A DNA stretch of 64,000 nt from JAJXZP01 sp963787185 (GCA_963787185.1 CAWBCC010000012.1:62001-126000), one strand, 5' to 3'. Counted from the first letter of the stretch, positions 28,890-37,680 are shown. Translations and numbers: made by a program. The notes: generated from the letters alone by a model not told the origin.

Positions 28890-29888
28890 ATGTCACAAGA
28901 GAAAACCGGGTCGGACGCTGCTCCCATTCGCAAGAGGAAGTCGAGGGGCAATCTCTATAACCTTGGCGTCCTGATCAGCTTGATCCTACTGGTATTGGTC
29001 ATGACGGTTCTGTCCAAGCGGTTCCTCACGATAGGTAACCTGACGAACGTCGCATCACAGGCTGCGATCAGCGCAATCGTCTCGGTGGGCATGTTTCTGT
29101 CGATTCTCACGGCAGGGATTGATCTTTCCGTCGGTTCTGTCTTGGCACTGTCAACCATGGTGATGGGGATCGTGAGTGTCAATCTTGGTGTAAACCCGTA
29201 TCTTTCCATCCTGATTTGCCTCGCGACGGGCACGCTACTGGGTTTGGTGAACGGATTGCTGCTCACAAAATTGCACCTTCCTCATCCCTTCATATCCACC
29301 CTTGGCATGCAAAAAATGGCGCGCGGCATAGCTCTCGTCGTGACAGCTGCGGCGCCCATAAGCCTCTTTCCGGCCCCCATTCAATTTCTTGGCAACAATT
29401 ATATCGGAAGGCTTCCGGTGAGCTTCATTCTTGTTGCAGTCCTGTACATTGGGGCTTATCTTTTTTTAACACGCACGGCAACCGGTCGCTATGTCTATGC
29501 AGTGGGAGGCAACAAGGAAGCCAGCCGTCTTAGCGGCATCAAAGTCAACTCGATCCTCAACATGGTTTACATGATGAGCGGATTCACGGCCGCATTGGCA
29601 GGCATTGTCATGGTCGGACGCGTTAACGCTGCGTACCCGCTGGCAGGTCTCGATTATGAAACCGATGCGATTGCTGCCGTAATTATCGGCGGAGCCAGTT
29701 TCTTCGGGGGGGTCGGATCGATAGGCAATACAGTCGTCGGTGTGCTCATCATCGCAGTGCTCAGGAACGGTCTCAATCTGCTCAATGTCGATTCCAACTT
29801 TCAAACTTTCGCCATTGGCGCCGTAATCATTATCGCGGTGGCCGTCGATGTGCTTCGCCAGAGGGTGATGCGAAGCGGAGGGAAATAA
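28890..29888 (+). CDS. RbsC-like sugar ABC transporter permease
   Basis: A 332-residue inner-membrane permease of the CUT2 family with about eight to ten helices. Landmarks are SVGMFLSILTAGIDLSVGSVLAL (about 67-90), GRYVYAVGGNKEASRLSGI (about 200-218) and GGASFFGGVGSIGNTVVGV near the C-terminus. ATG 28890 follows AAAGGAG by 8 bp; a GTG at 28863 is less likely. It starts 32 bp after the ATPase gene and is followed by a 118-bp gap with a hairpin before the binding-protein gene. Confidence 0.93.
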   Translation: MSQEKTGSDAAPIRKRKSRGNLYNLGVLISLILLVLVMTVLSKRFLTIGNLTNVASQAAISAIVSVGMFLSILTAGIDLSVGSVLALSTMVMGIVSVNLGVNPYLSILICLATGTLLGLVNGLLLTKLHLPHPFISTLGMQKMARGIALVVTAAAPISLFPAPIQFLGNNYIGRLPVSFILVAVLYIGAYLFLTRTATGRYVYAVGGNKEASRLSGIKVNSILNMVYMMSGFTAALAGIVMVGRVNAAYPLAGLDYETDAIAAVIIGGASFFGGVGSIGNTVVGVLIIAVLRNGLNLLNVDSNFQTFAIGAVIIIAVAVDVLRQRVMRSGGK

Positions 29889-29961
29889 CAAATGCAAGTT
29901 TTTCATCTCGTAGTCATTGCTCATTTGTCAAGAGAAAGGAGGTGGTGTGCGACTGTCCGAG

Positions 29962-29982
29962 CGTGAGACTCTAAGTCTCACG
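29962..29982. repeat. Tight palindrome between permease and binding-protein genes
   Basis: Perfect 9-bp stem CGTGAGACT with its complement and a 3-nt loop CTA, 24 bp before the binding-protein start. It may protect the downstream message or attenuate readthrough. Same 3-nt-loop form as the palindromes near 15.6-16.0 kb. Confidence 0.75.
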
Positions 29983-30006
29983 AAATAGCAAATCAGGAGG
30001 GAAGGA

Positions 30007-30945
30007 ATGAAAAGGTTCGTCACGTTTATCACGGTAGCAGCATTTGCGTTCGCCATGAGCGCCCCCGTGTTCGCCCAAAATCTCAAGGTTGGCATGGTGC
30101 TCAAGACTCTCAGCAGCCAGTATTGGAAAATCGTTGCTGCAGGCGCGAAGACGGCGGCCGAGAAGAATAATGTAGATCTCATTCTGCTCGGGCCTCCCAG
30201 CGAAGACGCGGTCGAGCAGGAAATCAACATGGTCCAAGATGTCCTGTCGCAGAACGTCGACGTATTAGTCTTCGCCCCCTCGCAGCCGGCGGCCTCCATA
30301 AATGTCTTGGAACAGGCGAAGGCAAAGCACGTCCCCGTCATCCTCGTCGATACCGGAATGCCCGCGGGGTTCAACGATTACGCTACGTTCATCGGAACCG
30401 ATAACCTTGCGGCGGGTAAGGCAGGTGGCAAGGCACTTGCTGCACAGCTCAAGCCCGGCGACAAGGTCCTGCTCCTCTATGGCGCCCCCGGCAATCCCAC
30501 GATGACCGATCGGGTCAATGGGGCCGAAGAAGTGCTCAAGGCCGCGGGTATGGTAATCGCCGCAAAACAGCCCGCGTACAGTGATCGCGAAAGGGCATAT
30601 ACTGTCACCCAGAACATCCTGCAGTCCACTCCCGATATCAGTGGCGTTTTCGCCGGAAACGACGAAGAAGCTCTCGGCTGTCTCCGCGCGATGCAGCAAG
30701 CCGGGAAAAAGATCCCTATAATCGGCGTCGACGCCACTGAAGACGCGCTGAAAGCAATGCTTGCGGGTGATCTGTACGGCTCAATAGCCCAGGGCAACTA
30801 TGACATGGGCCGTCTCGCCATCGAGAGGGCCATGGATCTCAAGGCCGGGAAAATGATCCAGAAACGGATCGATTCTGGCGCGACGCTGATTACGAAGGAC
30901 AACGCTCAGCAGTTGCTCGATTTCCGAGCTACGATTAAGGATTAG
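30007..30945 (+). CDS. CUT2-family periplasmic sugar/inositol-binding protein
   Basis: A 312-residue exported protein. Residues 1-23 are a signal peptide ending FAFAMSAPVFA. The mature part is a type I periplasmic binding protein (VGMVLKTLSSQYWKIVAAGAK, DVLVFAPSQPAA, GVFAGNDEEALGCLRA, IIGVDATEDALKAM), the RbsB/IbpA class. AGGAGGGAAGGA lies just before ATG 30007, a much stronger ribosome site than those of the preceding genes, which fits the usual excess of binding protein. The gene order ATPase-permease-binding protein puts it last. Confidence 0.93.
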   Translation: MKRFVTFITVAAFAFAMSAPVFAQNLKVGMVLKTLSSQYWKIVAAGAKTAAEKNNVDLILLGPPSEDAVEQEINMVQDVLSQNVDVLVFAPSQPAASINVLEQAKAKHVPVILVDTGMPAGFNDYATFIGTDNLAAGKAGGKALAAQLKPGDKVLLLYGAPGNPTMTDRVNGAEEVLKAAGMVIAAKQPAYSDRERAYTVTQNILQSTPDISGVFAGNDEEALGCLRAMQQAGKKIPIIGVDATEDALKAMLAGDLYGSIAQGNYDMGRLAIERAMDLKAGKMIQKRIDSGATLITKDNAQQLLDFRATIKD

Positions 30946-30992
30946 TCGAGGGACTTAGGAAACTCGATCCTGCAAGTAGACATCGTGAGAAA

Positions 30993-31026
30993 GCTCTTGC
31001 AAAACGCCTTGGCGCTTTGCAAGAGC
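30993..31026. repeat. Long hairpin before the first Gfo/Idh gene
   Basis: An 11-bp perfect outer stem GCTCTTGCAAA with its complement encloses a short CGCC/GGCG stem. The TTGCAAA arm resembles the TGCAAAA arms at 15026-15055, suggesting one dispersed family. It lies between the binding-protein stop and GTG 31075. Confidence 0.75.
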
Positions 31027-31074
31027 CACTTTAGTCGTTCACATCTCGTTTCCATATCTCCTGAGGAGTTAAGA

Positions 31075-32094
31075 GTGTCACGGAATATAAAGGTTGGCAT
31101 CGTTGGTCTCGGGCGTCTTGGGCGACGGCACGCGGAGAACCTTTCGAAGAAAGTTCCAGGCATCACGCTCGTCGCTGCCGTGAGCCCCGTAAGTGAGGAA
31201 CTCGATTGGGCTGCGACATCCCTTGGCGTAGCCGTCTACGAGGACCTTTCTGCGTTGTTGCGACATCCTGGTCTAGATGCCGTATGGCTAGTCACTCCCA
31301 CCTCGATGCACGCTGATCAGTCCATTCAGGTGCTCGAAGCCGGGAAGCATTTTTTTTGCGAAAAGCCTTTGTCGCTCGACGTCGCTCCTTGCGACCGAGT
31401 GATCGAAGTCGCGCGAATGCATCCTAAGCAAACCGGGATGATTGGCTTTATGCGCCGATTTGATCCCGCTTATGCAGAGGTAAAGCGCGCCGTGGCTGGC
31501 GGCGAGCTTGGGACTGTCTTTAGGATCCATTGTGAATCGCACGATCCTGTTGATCCCAGCGGCTTTTTCGTCAAGTTTGCCCCAACTTCCGGCGGTATCT
31601 TCCTAGACTGTTCAATCCACGACATCGACCTTACGCGCTGGATGTTGGAAGGCTATCGCCCCTTACGTGTAAGCGCCTACGGAACGAACGTTATGTATCC
31701 GGGGCTTGCCGAGTGCAATGATGTCGACACTGCCACGGCCACTGTCGAGTTCGAGAAAGGCATACTGGCTACTTTCCATGTCTCTCGAACTTCCCACAGA
31801 GGATATGAAGCCACCATGGCCGTGACGGGAACTTTGGGCGCCCTCGTCTGCGGACGCGATCTTGCTGAGCTTCCGATCGCTCGAGAGGAAGGCGGCGGAA
31901 CGCGATCTCAAGGGCAAACCGATTTCTTTTCACGATTCAATGACGCCTTCTTGTACGAAGCGAATGCCTTCGTAGCCGCAGTCAATTCGGGCCGATCTTC
32001 GGCGTCGTCGCTCGAGGACGCCCATGAAGCCACGCGCTTGGCAGTGGCAATGCGTGAATCGCTAGTAAAGGGCGAGCCGATATCCTTAGTTTGA
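31075..32094 (+). CDS. Gfo/Idh/MocA oxidoreductase, inositol-dehydrogenase-like (1)
   Basis: A 339-residue NAD(P)-dependent oxidoreductase. The Rossmann motif GLGRLGRRHAEN is at about 9-20, the EKPLS substrate/cofactor loop near 96 and the catalytic helix HDIDLTRW near 182. I place the start at GTG 31075, which has GAGGAG 7 bp upstream; the upstream in-frame ATG at 30985 would begin in a hairpin and add no family sequence. Such enzymes oxidise inositols, inososes or sugars at a ring hydroxyl. It follows the transporter on the same strand. Substrate not determinable from sequence. Confidence 0.88.
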   Translation: MSRNIKVGIVGLGRLGRRHAENLSKKVPGITLVAAVSPVSEELDWAATSLGVAVYEDLSALLRHPGLDAVWLVTPTSMHADQSIQVLEAGKHFFCEKPLSLDVAPCDRVIEVARMHPKQTGMIGFMRRFDPAYAEVKRAVAGGELGTVFRIHCESHDPVDPSGFFVKFAPTSGGIFLDCSIHDIDLTRWMLEGYRPLRVSAYGTNVMYPGLAECNDVDTATATVEFEKGILATFHVSRTSHRGYEATMAVTGTLGALVCGRDLAELPIAREEGGGTRSQGQTDFFSRFNDAFLYEANAFVAAVNSGRSSASSLEDAHEATRLAVAMRESLVKGEPISLV

Positions 32095-32611
32095 GCGGGA
32101 AACGGAGAGACAATTTCAAGAAAACATTGGGCGAGACGAAGACAGGTATCGATCGAGCCAGAAGCGTCAAAATTCTGCCGAGCCTAGTGATTCGATCAGG
32201 CGAAGACGCTGGACGCTTCAATGGGCATGCAGAGCCGCCTTGCCGACCATTCGGCTGCGCCGATTTCGCATGTCGAACGCGCTCAATATCTTTACGCAGG
32301 GCATGAATATCTCGATGGATAGGTTGAACGGCAATGCGCCGTAATCGCGGAGAAATTCAAAACGATCGAACGGTCGATCGACCGAGTTGGCAGGAAATAT
32401 CTGGATGTCGGCCGGAGTTCGAAACTGTACGAGGAAGTCGGTAACTCGCCCAAGAACCTCCGATGTCGGCCAAAACGTAGATCGCTTCGATTTGTGCCTT
32501 GTAGGCATGGATGAAAACCTGCAATGAGTGCAAAAGTATCTGGGAAGGTTGGCGAAAACGGGAAGTCCTTGAATGCCTGTCTATCGCGATTCAAAAGGAG
32601 TTGAGGCGCAT
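32095..32611. other. 517-bp gap, possible decayed coding sequence
   Basis: No intact gene. From 32221 one plus-strand frame reads protein-like text for about 80 codons (AQYLYAGHEYLDG, a TAG at about 32323, then AVIAEKFKTIERSIDRVGRKYLD) before it degenerates. I do not recognise it. It may be the remnant of another oxidoreductase-operon gene, or chance. No promoter or operator copy was seen here. Confidence 0.4.
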
Positions 32612-33634
32612 ATGGTCAAGAAGGGCAGAGTTCGATTGGGCGTAATAGGTGTGGGCAAAATGGGGGAGCAGCATGTCCTGAATGCGTATCGTTTCGCAGC
32701 CAAGGCAGAAGTAGTCGGTATTCAGGACGCCGATCGCCAAAGGGCAGAGCGACTGGCGAACCTATGCGGCTCTCCTCTAATTTTCGACGACCCGAGGAGC
32801 CTGATAGAATCGGACGAGATAGATGCCATTTTGATCGCGGCCCCCGACGCCATGCATGCGGAACTGGCGTTGGCATGCATCAATGTCAAAAAGCCAGTGT
32901 TGTGTGAAAAACCCTTAGCCACCTCTCCCGAAGATGCATTGCGTCTTCTGGAAGCCGAAACGAAAGCCGGTAGGCGTCTCGTATCGATGGGCTTCCAGCG
33001 ACGTTTCGACCCCTGCCATATCGCCGTCAAGGACTTCGCGAGCGCAGGAACGATAGGGAGGCCTTTGCTGTGGAAGGGCGTTCATCGGAACATGCGAGCC
33101 CCCTATGATTCCAGTGGTCCTTTCATCCTGGCCAATACGGCGGGTCATGATATCGATTCCGCGCGATGGCTTTTGGGAGAGGAAGTGCTGGAAGTGATGG
33201 TGCACGGTCTGCGTACACGCGACGAGCTTCCCGAAGACAGCCGCGATCTTTTGCTGCTCCATATGGGTATGAGCAACGATTGCCTCGCCACCGCTGAGAT
33301 TTTTGTGAGCGCGGACTATGGTTACGAAGTCTCCGCCGAACTGATATGTCAGTTCGGGACCATCACTACCGCTCAACCCGAAAAACTCTTCGTCCGCATA
33401 AAATCCCAGAGAGGAACACCCGTGGCGAACGATTGGACCGCCCCATTCCAGGATGCCTATGCCGCAGAACTGAATGCGTGGATTGATTCGGTCAAATCTG
33501 AACTTCCTTTTCCTGGCGCTACGGCCTGGGACGGGTATGTAGCAATAACGGTTTCCGCTGCGGCCGGAATTTCCCTGCTTGAAAATCGAGTCTGCAAGGT
33601 CGCATCGATAGAAAAGCCGTCTCTGTACCGCTGA
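32612..33634 (+). CDS. Gfo/Idh/MocA oxidoreductase (2)
   Basis: A 340-residue NAD(P)-dependent oxidoreductase. Landmarks are GVIGVGKMGEQH (about 9-20), CEKPLA near 97, the GFQRRFDP loop near 126 and the catalytic-type GHDIDSARW near 175. The region from 126 to 175 resembles IolG-type inositol dehydrogenases more than gene (1) does. ATG 32612 is preceded by AAGGAG about 12 bp away and by GAGG closer in. It is the last gene before the second operator-controlled promoter. Composition stays AT-richer than the 35-45 kb genes. Confidence 0.88.
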   Translation: MVKKGRVRLGVIGVGKMGEQHVLNAYRFAAKAEVVGIQDADRQRAERLANLCGSPLIFDDPRSLIESDEIDAILIAAPDAMHAELALACINVKKPVLCEKPLATSPEDALRLLEAETKAGRRLVSMGFQRRFDPCHIAVKDFASAGTIGRPLLWKGVHRNMRAPYDSSGPFILANTAGHDIDSARWLLGEEVLEVMVHGLRTRDELPEDSRDLLLLHMGMSNDCLATAEIFVSADYGYEVSAELICQFGTITTAQPEKLFVRIKSQRGTPVANDWTAPFQDAYAAELNAWIDSVKSELPFPGATAWDGYVAITVSAAAGISLLENRVCKVASIEKPSLYR

Positions 33635-33704
33635 GAGCAAGGTTGAGCGGAAAGCGAGGGAGGTGGATCACGATTGCAATAATTCGTCATCGCACAAAAA
33701 GCAT

Positions 33705-33734
33705 TTGACTTTTTTTCAAAATCAAGACAATAAT
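33705..33734 (+). promoter_or_regulatory. Promoter of the iolG-tkt operon
   Basis: TTGACT (33705-33710), 18-bp spacer and AATAAT (33729-33734), with an operator 11 bp beyond. Layout matches the promoter at 27017-27045. Confidence 0.75.
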
Positions 33735-33745
33735 TACTAGTTGAC

Positions 33746-33759
33746 TGAAAACGTTTGCA
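33746..33759. promoter_or_regulatory. LacI-type operator, copy 2
   Basis: TGAAAACGTTTGCA, identical to 27056-27069 and at the same offset from the -10 box. Places the iol/gap/pgk operon under the same repressor as the transporter. Confidence 0.85.
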
Positions 33760-33803
33760 GAACGGCGCCATGGCTATTCTGATAACCTTCAGAGGAGGAC
33801 GCA

Positions 33804-34823
33804 ATGTCACAGCCAATCACTATCGGAATAATCGGTGCAGGACGCATCGGCAAGATTCATGCGGAGAATATCGCCTATTTCATGCCCAATGCGAAGCTGG
33901 CGGCCATCGCCGATGTGAATATGACGTCAGCCATCGAAGCTTGGGCCAAGAATTTGGGCGTCCCGAAGGTGCTCAAGGATCCTGCGGCTTTGATCGCCGA
34001 CAAGGAAATTGAGGCCGTTTTGATCTGTTCTTCGACTGCCACGCACGCGGACTTCGTGGTCAAGGCGGCCCAGGCAGGCAAACACGTATTCTGCGAGAAG
34101 CCCGTGGACCTTACAGTAGCCAAGGTTCGTGCGGCGCTGGATGCGGTCAAAAAAGCGAATGTCAAATTGCAGGTAGGCTTTAATCGCAGATTCGATCACA
34201 ACTTCCGAAGAGTGCGCGAACTCGTCGAATCCGGCGCAGTGGGAACTCCACAAATCATAAAAATCACCTCTCGTGATCCCGCGCCGCCTCCGGCTACCTA
34301 CGTTGCGGTATCGGGAGGAATTTTCCTCGATATGATGATTCACGATTTCGATATGGCGCGCTATCAGGCGGGCAGCGATGTCGTGGAAGTCTATGCGTCC
34401 GGAGCCGTCCTGGTAGATGAGGCGATCGGAAAGGCAGGCGATGTCGATACCGCCCTCGTGTCACTTCGCTTCGCAAATGGCGCTCTCGGCGTGATCGATA
34501 ACTCGCGGAAGGCAGTATACGGCTATGATCAGCGTGTGGAGGTCTTCGGTTCCAAGGGCTCGGCCGTGGCCGAGAACGATGCTCCAAGCTCGGTGCGACT
34601 CTCAAACGAGTCGGGTGTGATCGGCGATAAGCCTCTGTATTTCTTCCTCGAGCGGTATAAGGAAGCATTCATAACGGAGATGCGGGCCTTCTTCGACGCC
34701 GTCGCCGAAGGTAAGCCCTGTCCCGTCACCGGCGAGGATGGACTCCAAGATCTTCTCGTCGGTCTCGCCGCGAAGAAGTCTCTCGCAGAGGGTCGGCCCG
34801 TGAAGATAGCCGAGATCGCGTAG
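33804..34823 (+). CDS. iolG: Inositol 2-dehydrogenase
   Basis: A 339-residue Gfo/Idh enzyme that oxidises myo-inositol to scyllo-inosose with NAD. Family marks: GIIGAGRIGKIHAENI (about 8-23), FCEKPVDL near 97, GFNRRFDHNFRRVRELV near 126-142 and GGIFLDMMIHDFDMARY (about 171-187) with the catalytic Asp and His. This is the closest of the three paralogues to characterised IolG. ATG 33804 has GAGGAGG 5 bp upstream. It opens the operon iolG-iolB-iolD-iolE-gap-pgk-malic enzyme-larA-tktN-tktC. Confidence 0.9.
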   Translation: MSQPITIGIIGAGRIGKIHAENIAYFMPNAKLAAIADVNMTSAIEAWAKNLGVPKVLKDPAALIADKEIEAVLICSSTATHADFVVKAAQAGKHVFCEKPVDLTVAKVRAALDAVKKANVKLQVGFNRRFDHNFRRVRELVESGAVGTPQIIKITSRDPAPPPATYVAVSGGIFLDMMIHDFDMARYQAGSDVVEVYASGAVLVDEAIGKAGDVDTALVSLRFANGALGVIDNSRKAVYGYDQRVEVFGSKGSAVAENDAPSSVRLSNESGVIGDKPLYFFLERYKEAFITEMRAFFDAVAEGKPCPVTGEDGLQDLLVGLAAKKSLAEGRPVKIAEIA

Positions 34824-34832
34824 GGGCGAGAT

Positions 34833-35651
34833 ATGTTGCTTAGGCATGCAGCACCATTCGCACACGGCTACGAGACGGTCGTCGATCGCGGCGGCCCGAA
34901 TTCCGATATGCTCATGGACTTCGGCATTCTCAGGCTCGATGCGGGCGAATCATGGAGCGCGGGCGAGCGCGACGAGAAGGCACTGCTCCTCGTGTCGGGC
35001 TCCGCCGAGCTGACCTGGGCGGGTGTCCGCGCGGACGTAAAGCGGGGCAGCCTGCTCGACGAATCTCCCACCGTGCTGCACCTGCCGCAGGGCCAGGACT
35101 TGCAGGTGCGCACCGGAAGCGGAGGCGTCGAGCTTGCGGTGATGAGGACGGCCAATTCCAGGAGCTTCGCGGCTCATCTCTATCTCCCCGCCGAGTGCGG
35201 GAGCGAGGAGCGGGGCAAGGGCACGATGCGCGAAACGAGCACGAGGATCGTTCGGACCGTGTTCGACGATTCGAACGCCCCGTCCGCCAATCTGGTCCTG
35301 GGAGAGGTCGTCGCCGCCCCTGGGAAATGGTCGAGCTACCCCCCGCACCATCACCCTCAACCTGAAATCTACCATTATCGCTTCGTGCCGGAGCAGGGCT
35401 TCGGGTTGGCTGCGATCGGCGACGAAGGCACGCTGATTCGGAACCGGGACACGGTGCTCATCCGCGAAGGACAGATTCATCCGCATTCGGCGGCTCCGGG
35501 CTATTCCATGTGGTATATCTGGGTGATACGTCATCTGGAGGGCCGCCGCTACGTAAATCCCATCTTCGTCCCCGAGCATGAATGGGTAACGGGCGCCGAC
35601 GCCGACATTTGGGTTCTTCCGTCGGAGCGCAAGAAAGGAAAGAGACCATGA
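34833..35651 (+). CDS. iolB: 5-deoxy-glucuronate isomerase
   Basis: A 272-residue double-cupin enzyme that turns 5-deoxy-D-glucuronate into 2-deoxy-5-keto-D-gluconate in inositol breakdown. The metal-site motif YPPHHHPQPEIYHYRF is at about 169-184, followed by GQIHPHSAAPGYSMWYIWV near the C-terminus, both diagnostic for IolB. ATG 34833 begins 9 bp after the iolG stop; the stop codon overlaps the iolD start (ATGA). GC content rises back to the genome norm from about here. Confidence 0.94.
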   Translation: MLLRHAAPFAHGYETVVDRGGPNSDMLMDFGILRLDAGESWSAGERDEKALLLVSGSAELTWAGVRADVKRGSLLDESPTVLHLPQGQDLQVRTGSGGVELAVMRTANSRSFAAHLYLPAECGSEERGKGTMRETSTRIVRTVFDDSNAPSANLVLGEVVAAPGKWSSYPPHHHPQPEIYHYRFVPEQGFGLAAIGDEGTLIRNRDTVLIREGQIHPHSAAPGYSMWYIWVIRHLEGRRYVNPIFVPEHEWVTGADADIWVLPSERKKGKRP

Positions 35652-37513
35652 AAACGCTCAGGATGACCATGGCACAGGCCCTGGTCAGATTCCTCGACAA
35701 CCAGTACATCGAGGTCGACGGTGTCGAAACGAAATTCGTCGCGGGAGTGTTCGGCATCTTCGGCCACGGCTGCGTCGTGGGACTCGGCGAGGCGCTGGCG
35801 GCCGGGGGGCATTCCCTGCGCTTCTACCAGGCGAAGAACGAGCAGGGAGCCGGGCACGCGGCCATGGGCTTCGCCAAGCAGAGCGACCGGCGCAGGATCA
35901 TGGCGGTGATGAGCTCCATCGGACCCGGTGCGCTCAACATGGTGACCGCCGCTGGGACGGCCACGGTCAACCGCATCCCGGTCCTCTTTCTGCCCAGTGA
36001 TTCCTTCGCCTGCCGTCAGCCCGATCCGGTGCTGCAGCAGGTGGAGCAGTTCGCCGACGCGAACATCACGGCGAATGACGCGTTCAAGGCTGTCAGCCGC
36101 TACTGGGACCGCGTGAGTCGCCCCGAGCAGCTCATGACGGCCATGATCAATGCCATGCGCGTGCTCACGGATCCCGCTGAAACGGGCGCCGTCACCGTCG
36201 CCCTTCCGCAGGACGTGCAGGGCGAGGCCTACGACTACCCGGAAGAGTTCCTGGCCAGGCGGGTGCACCACATCGAACGCCGCGCTCCCACGGAAGCACA
36301 GGTCAAGCGGGCGGCGAACATGATCCGGGCCTCCAAGCGGCCCTACGTGATCTGCGGTGGCGGCGTGCGGTATTCCGGCGCAGGCGCCGAACTCGCGGCC
36401 TTCTGTGCCAGGTACCATGTGCCCTTCGGCGAGACCCAGGCCGGCAAGGGAACGATTCTCTGGGACGATCCTCACAATCTTTCGGGCATAGGTACGACGG
36501 GCAGCCTCGCCGCCAATCGGCTCGCGAAAGAGGCGGACCTCATCGTCGCCGTCGGTACGCGGCTCGGCGATTTCACTACCTGCTCCAAGTGGCTCTTCCA
36601 GAGCGAAGCCTGCGCTTTCATGGGCATCAATGTCGCGGCCTTCGACGCCTACAAGATGAACGCCGAGCCGATCGTCGCGGACGCCAAGCTGGCCATAAGC
36701 GCCATCGACCGCGCTCTCGCCGCTACCGGATACCGCTCCGCGTGGGGCGATCGCGTCGAGCAGGAGCGCGCGACGTGGAAGGCCGAAGTGGATCGCCTTT
36801 ACTCTCAGGAAGTACCGGGCGGATTCTCGCAGGTGCGGGCCCTCGGCGAGCTCAACGACAGAATCCTCGCGGCGAACGCGATCCTCGTATCGGGCTCGGG
36901 CTCGATTCCGAGCGACATGCAGCGGGTCTGGCGCACGCGCACTCCGGGCTGCTACCACATGGAGTACGGCTTCTCCTGCATGGGCTACGAAATCGCCGCC
37001 GCCCTCGGGACGAAGATCGCCGAACCCGACCGGGAAGTCGTGGCCGTCGTGGGCGACGGAGCCTACACCATGCTGCACACCGAGCTTCTCACCTCGATCC
37101 AGGAAGGGCGCAAGATAATCGTCGTCGTCCTGGACAACTCGGGTTTCCAATGCATCGACAATCTTCAGGGGAGCCAGGGCATCGATCATTTCGGGAACGA
37201 ATGGAAGACGCGCGACGAAAGGAGCGGTCAACTTTCCGGCGAGTCCATGCGAGTCGACTATGCCAAGAACGCCGAAAGCTGGGGGGCCGTGGGCCTGCGC
37301 GCCGGGACACCCGAGGAATTTCGCCAGGCGATGAAGCGTGCTTTAGCGGAGAAACGCTCGGTCGTCGTCGATGCCAAGGTCTTGCCTAAGTCGATGACCG
37401 GCGGCTATGAATCCTGGTGGCGGGTGGGCACGTCCGAGATCTCCGACAATCCTGAGGTCGTGAAAGCGGCCCAGGGCATAAAGGAACAAGTCGCGAAAGC
37501 GCGGAAATTCTAG
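35648..37513 (+). CDS. iolD: 3D-(3,5/4)-trihydroxycyclohexane-1,2-dione hydrolase
   Basis: A 621-residue ThDP-dependent ring-opening enzyme that gives 5-deoxyglucuronate. The N-terminal ThDP Glu segment is GIFGHGCVVGLGEAL (about 37-51), then a central Rossmann domain (about 215-350), and the ThDP/Mg motif GDGAYTMLHTEL with DNSGFQCIDNLQG near 465-500. ATG 35648 overlaps the iolB stop. Length is normal for IolD. The order of iolB before iolD with a 4-bp overlap suggests coupled translation. Confidence 0.95.
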   Translation: MKTLRMTMAQALVRFLDNQYIEVDGVETKFVAGVFGIFGHGCVVGLGEALAAGGHSLRFYQAKNEQGAGHAAMGFAKQSDRRRIMAVMSSIGPGALNMVTAAGTATVNRIPVLFLPSDSFACRQPDPVLQQVEQFADANITANDAFKAVSRYWDRVSRPEQLMTAMINAMRVLTDPAETGAVTVALPQDVQGEAYDYPEEFLARRVHHIERRAPTEAQVKRAANMIRASKRPYVICGGGVRYSGAGAELAAFCARYHVPFGETQAGKGTILWDDPHNLSGIGTTGSLAANRLAKEADLIVAVGTRLGDFTTCSKWLFQSEACAFMGINVAAFDAYKMNAEPIVADAKLAISAIDRALAATGYRSAWGDRVEQERATWKAEVDRLYSQEVPGGFSQVRALGELNDRILAANAILVSGSGSIPSDMQRVWRTRTPGCYHMEYGFSCMGYEIAAALGTKIAEPDREVVAVVGDGAYTMLHTELLTSIQEGRKIIVVVLDNSGFQCIDNLQGSQGIDHFGNEWKTRDERSGQLSGESMRVDYAKNAESWGAVGLRAGTPEEFRQAMKRALAEKRSVVVDAKVLPKSMTGGYESWWRVGTSEISDNPEVVKAAQGIKEQVAKARKF

Positions 37514-37551
37514 GTGAGAAAGATGGAGGGGAGAATCCACGGAAGAGACAA

Positions 37552-37680
37552 ACCACGGAGACACGGAGACGCAGAGGGAGACTGAGAGTGAGAAGAGAAA
37601 GGCAAAGGGGAAGTTGGTTCTTGGCCAAAAGTCATTTGAATATGGTGATTTCTCCTTTCCGAACTCTGCGCCTCTGTGGC
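37552..37680. repeat. Foldback (MITE-like) element, copy 1
   Basis: The 195-bp gap between iolD and iolE carries imperfect terminal inverted repeats: the left arm CCACGGAGACACGGAGACGC (37553-37572) and the right arm (37664-37680), whose complement reads GCCACAGAGGCGCAGAG. The inside is purine-rich on the plus strand. Related to the element at 58667-58795. It does not appear to break the operon. Confidence 0.65.
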
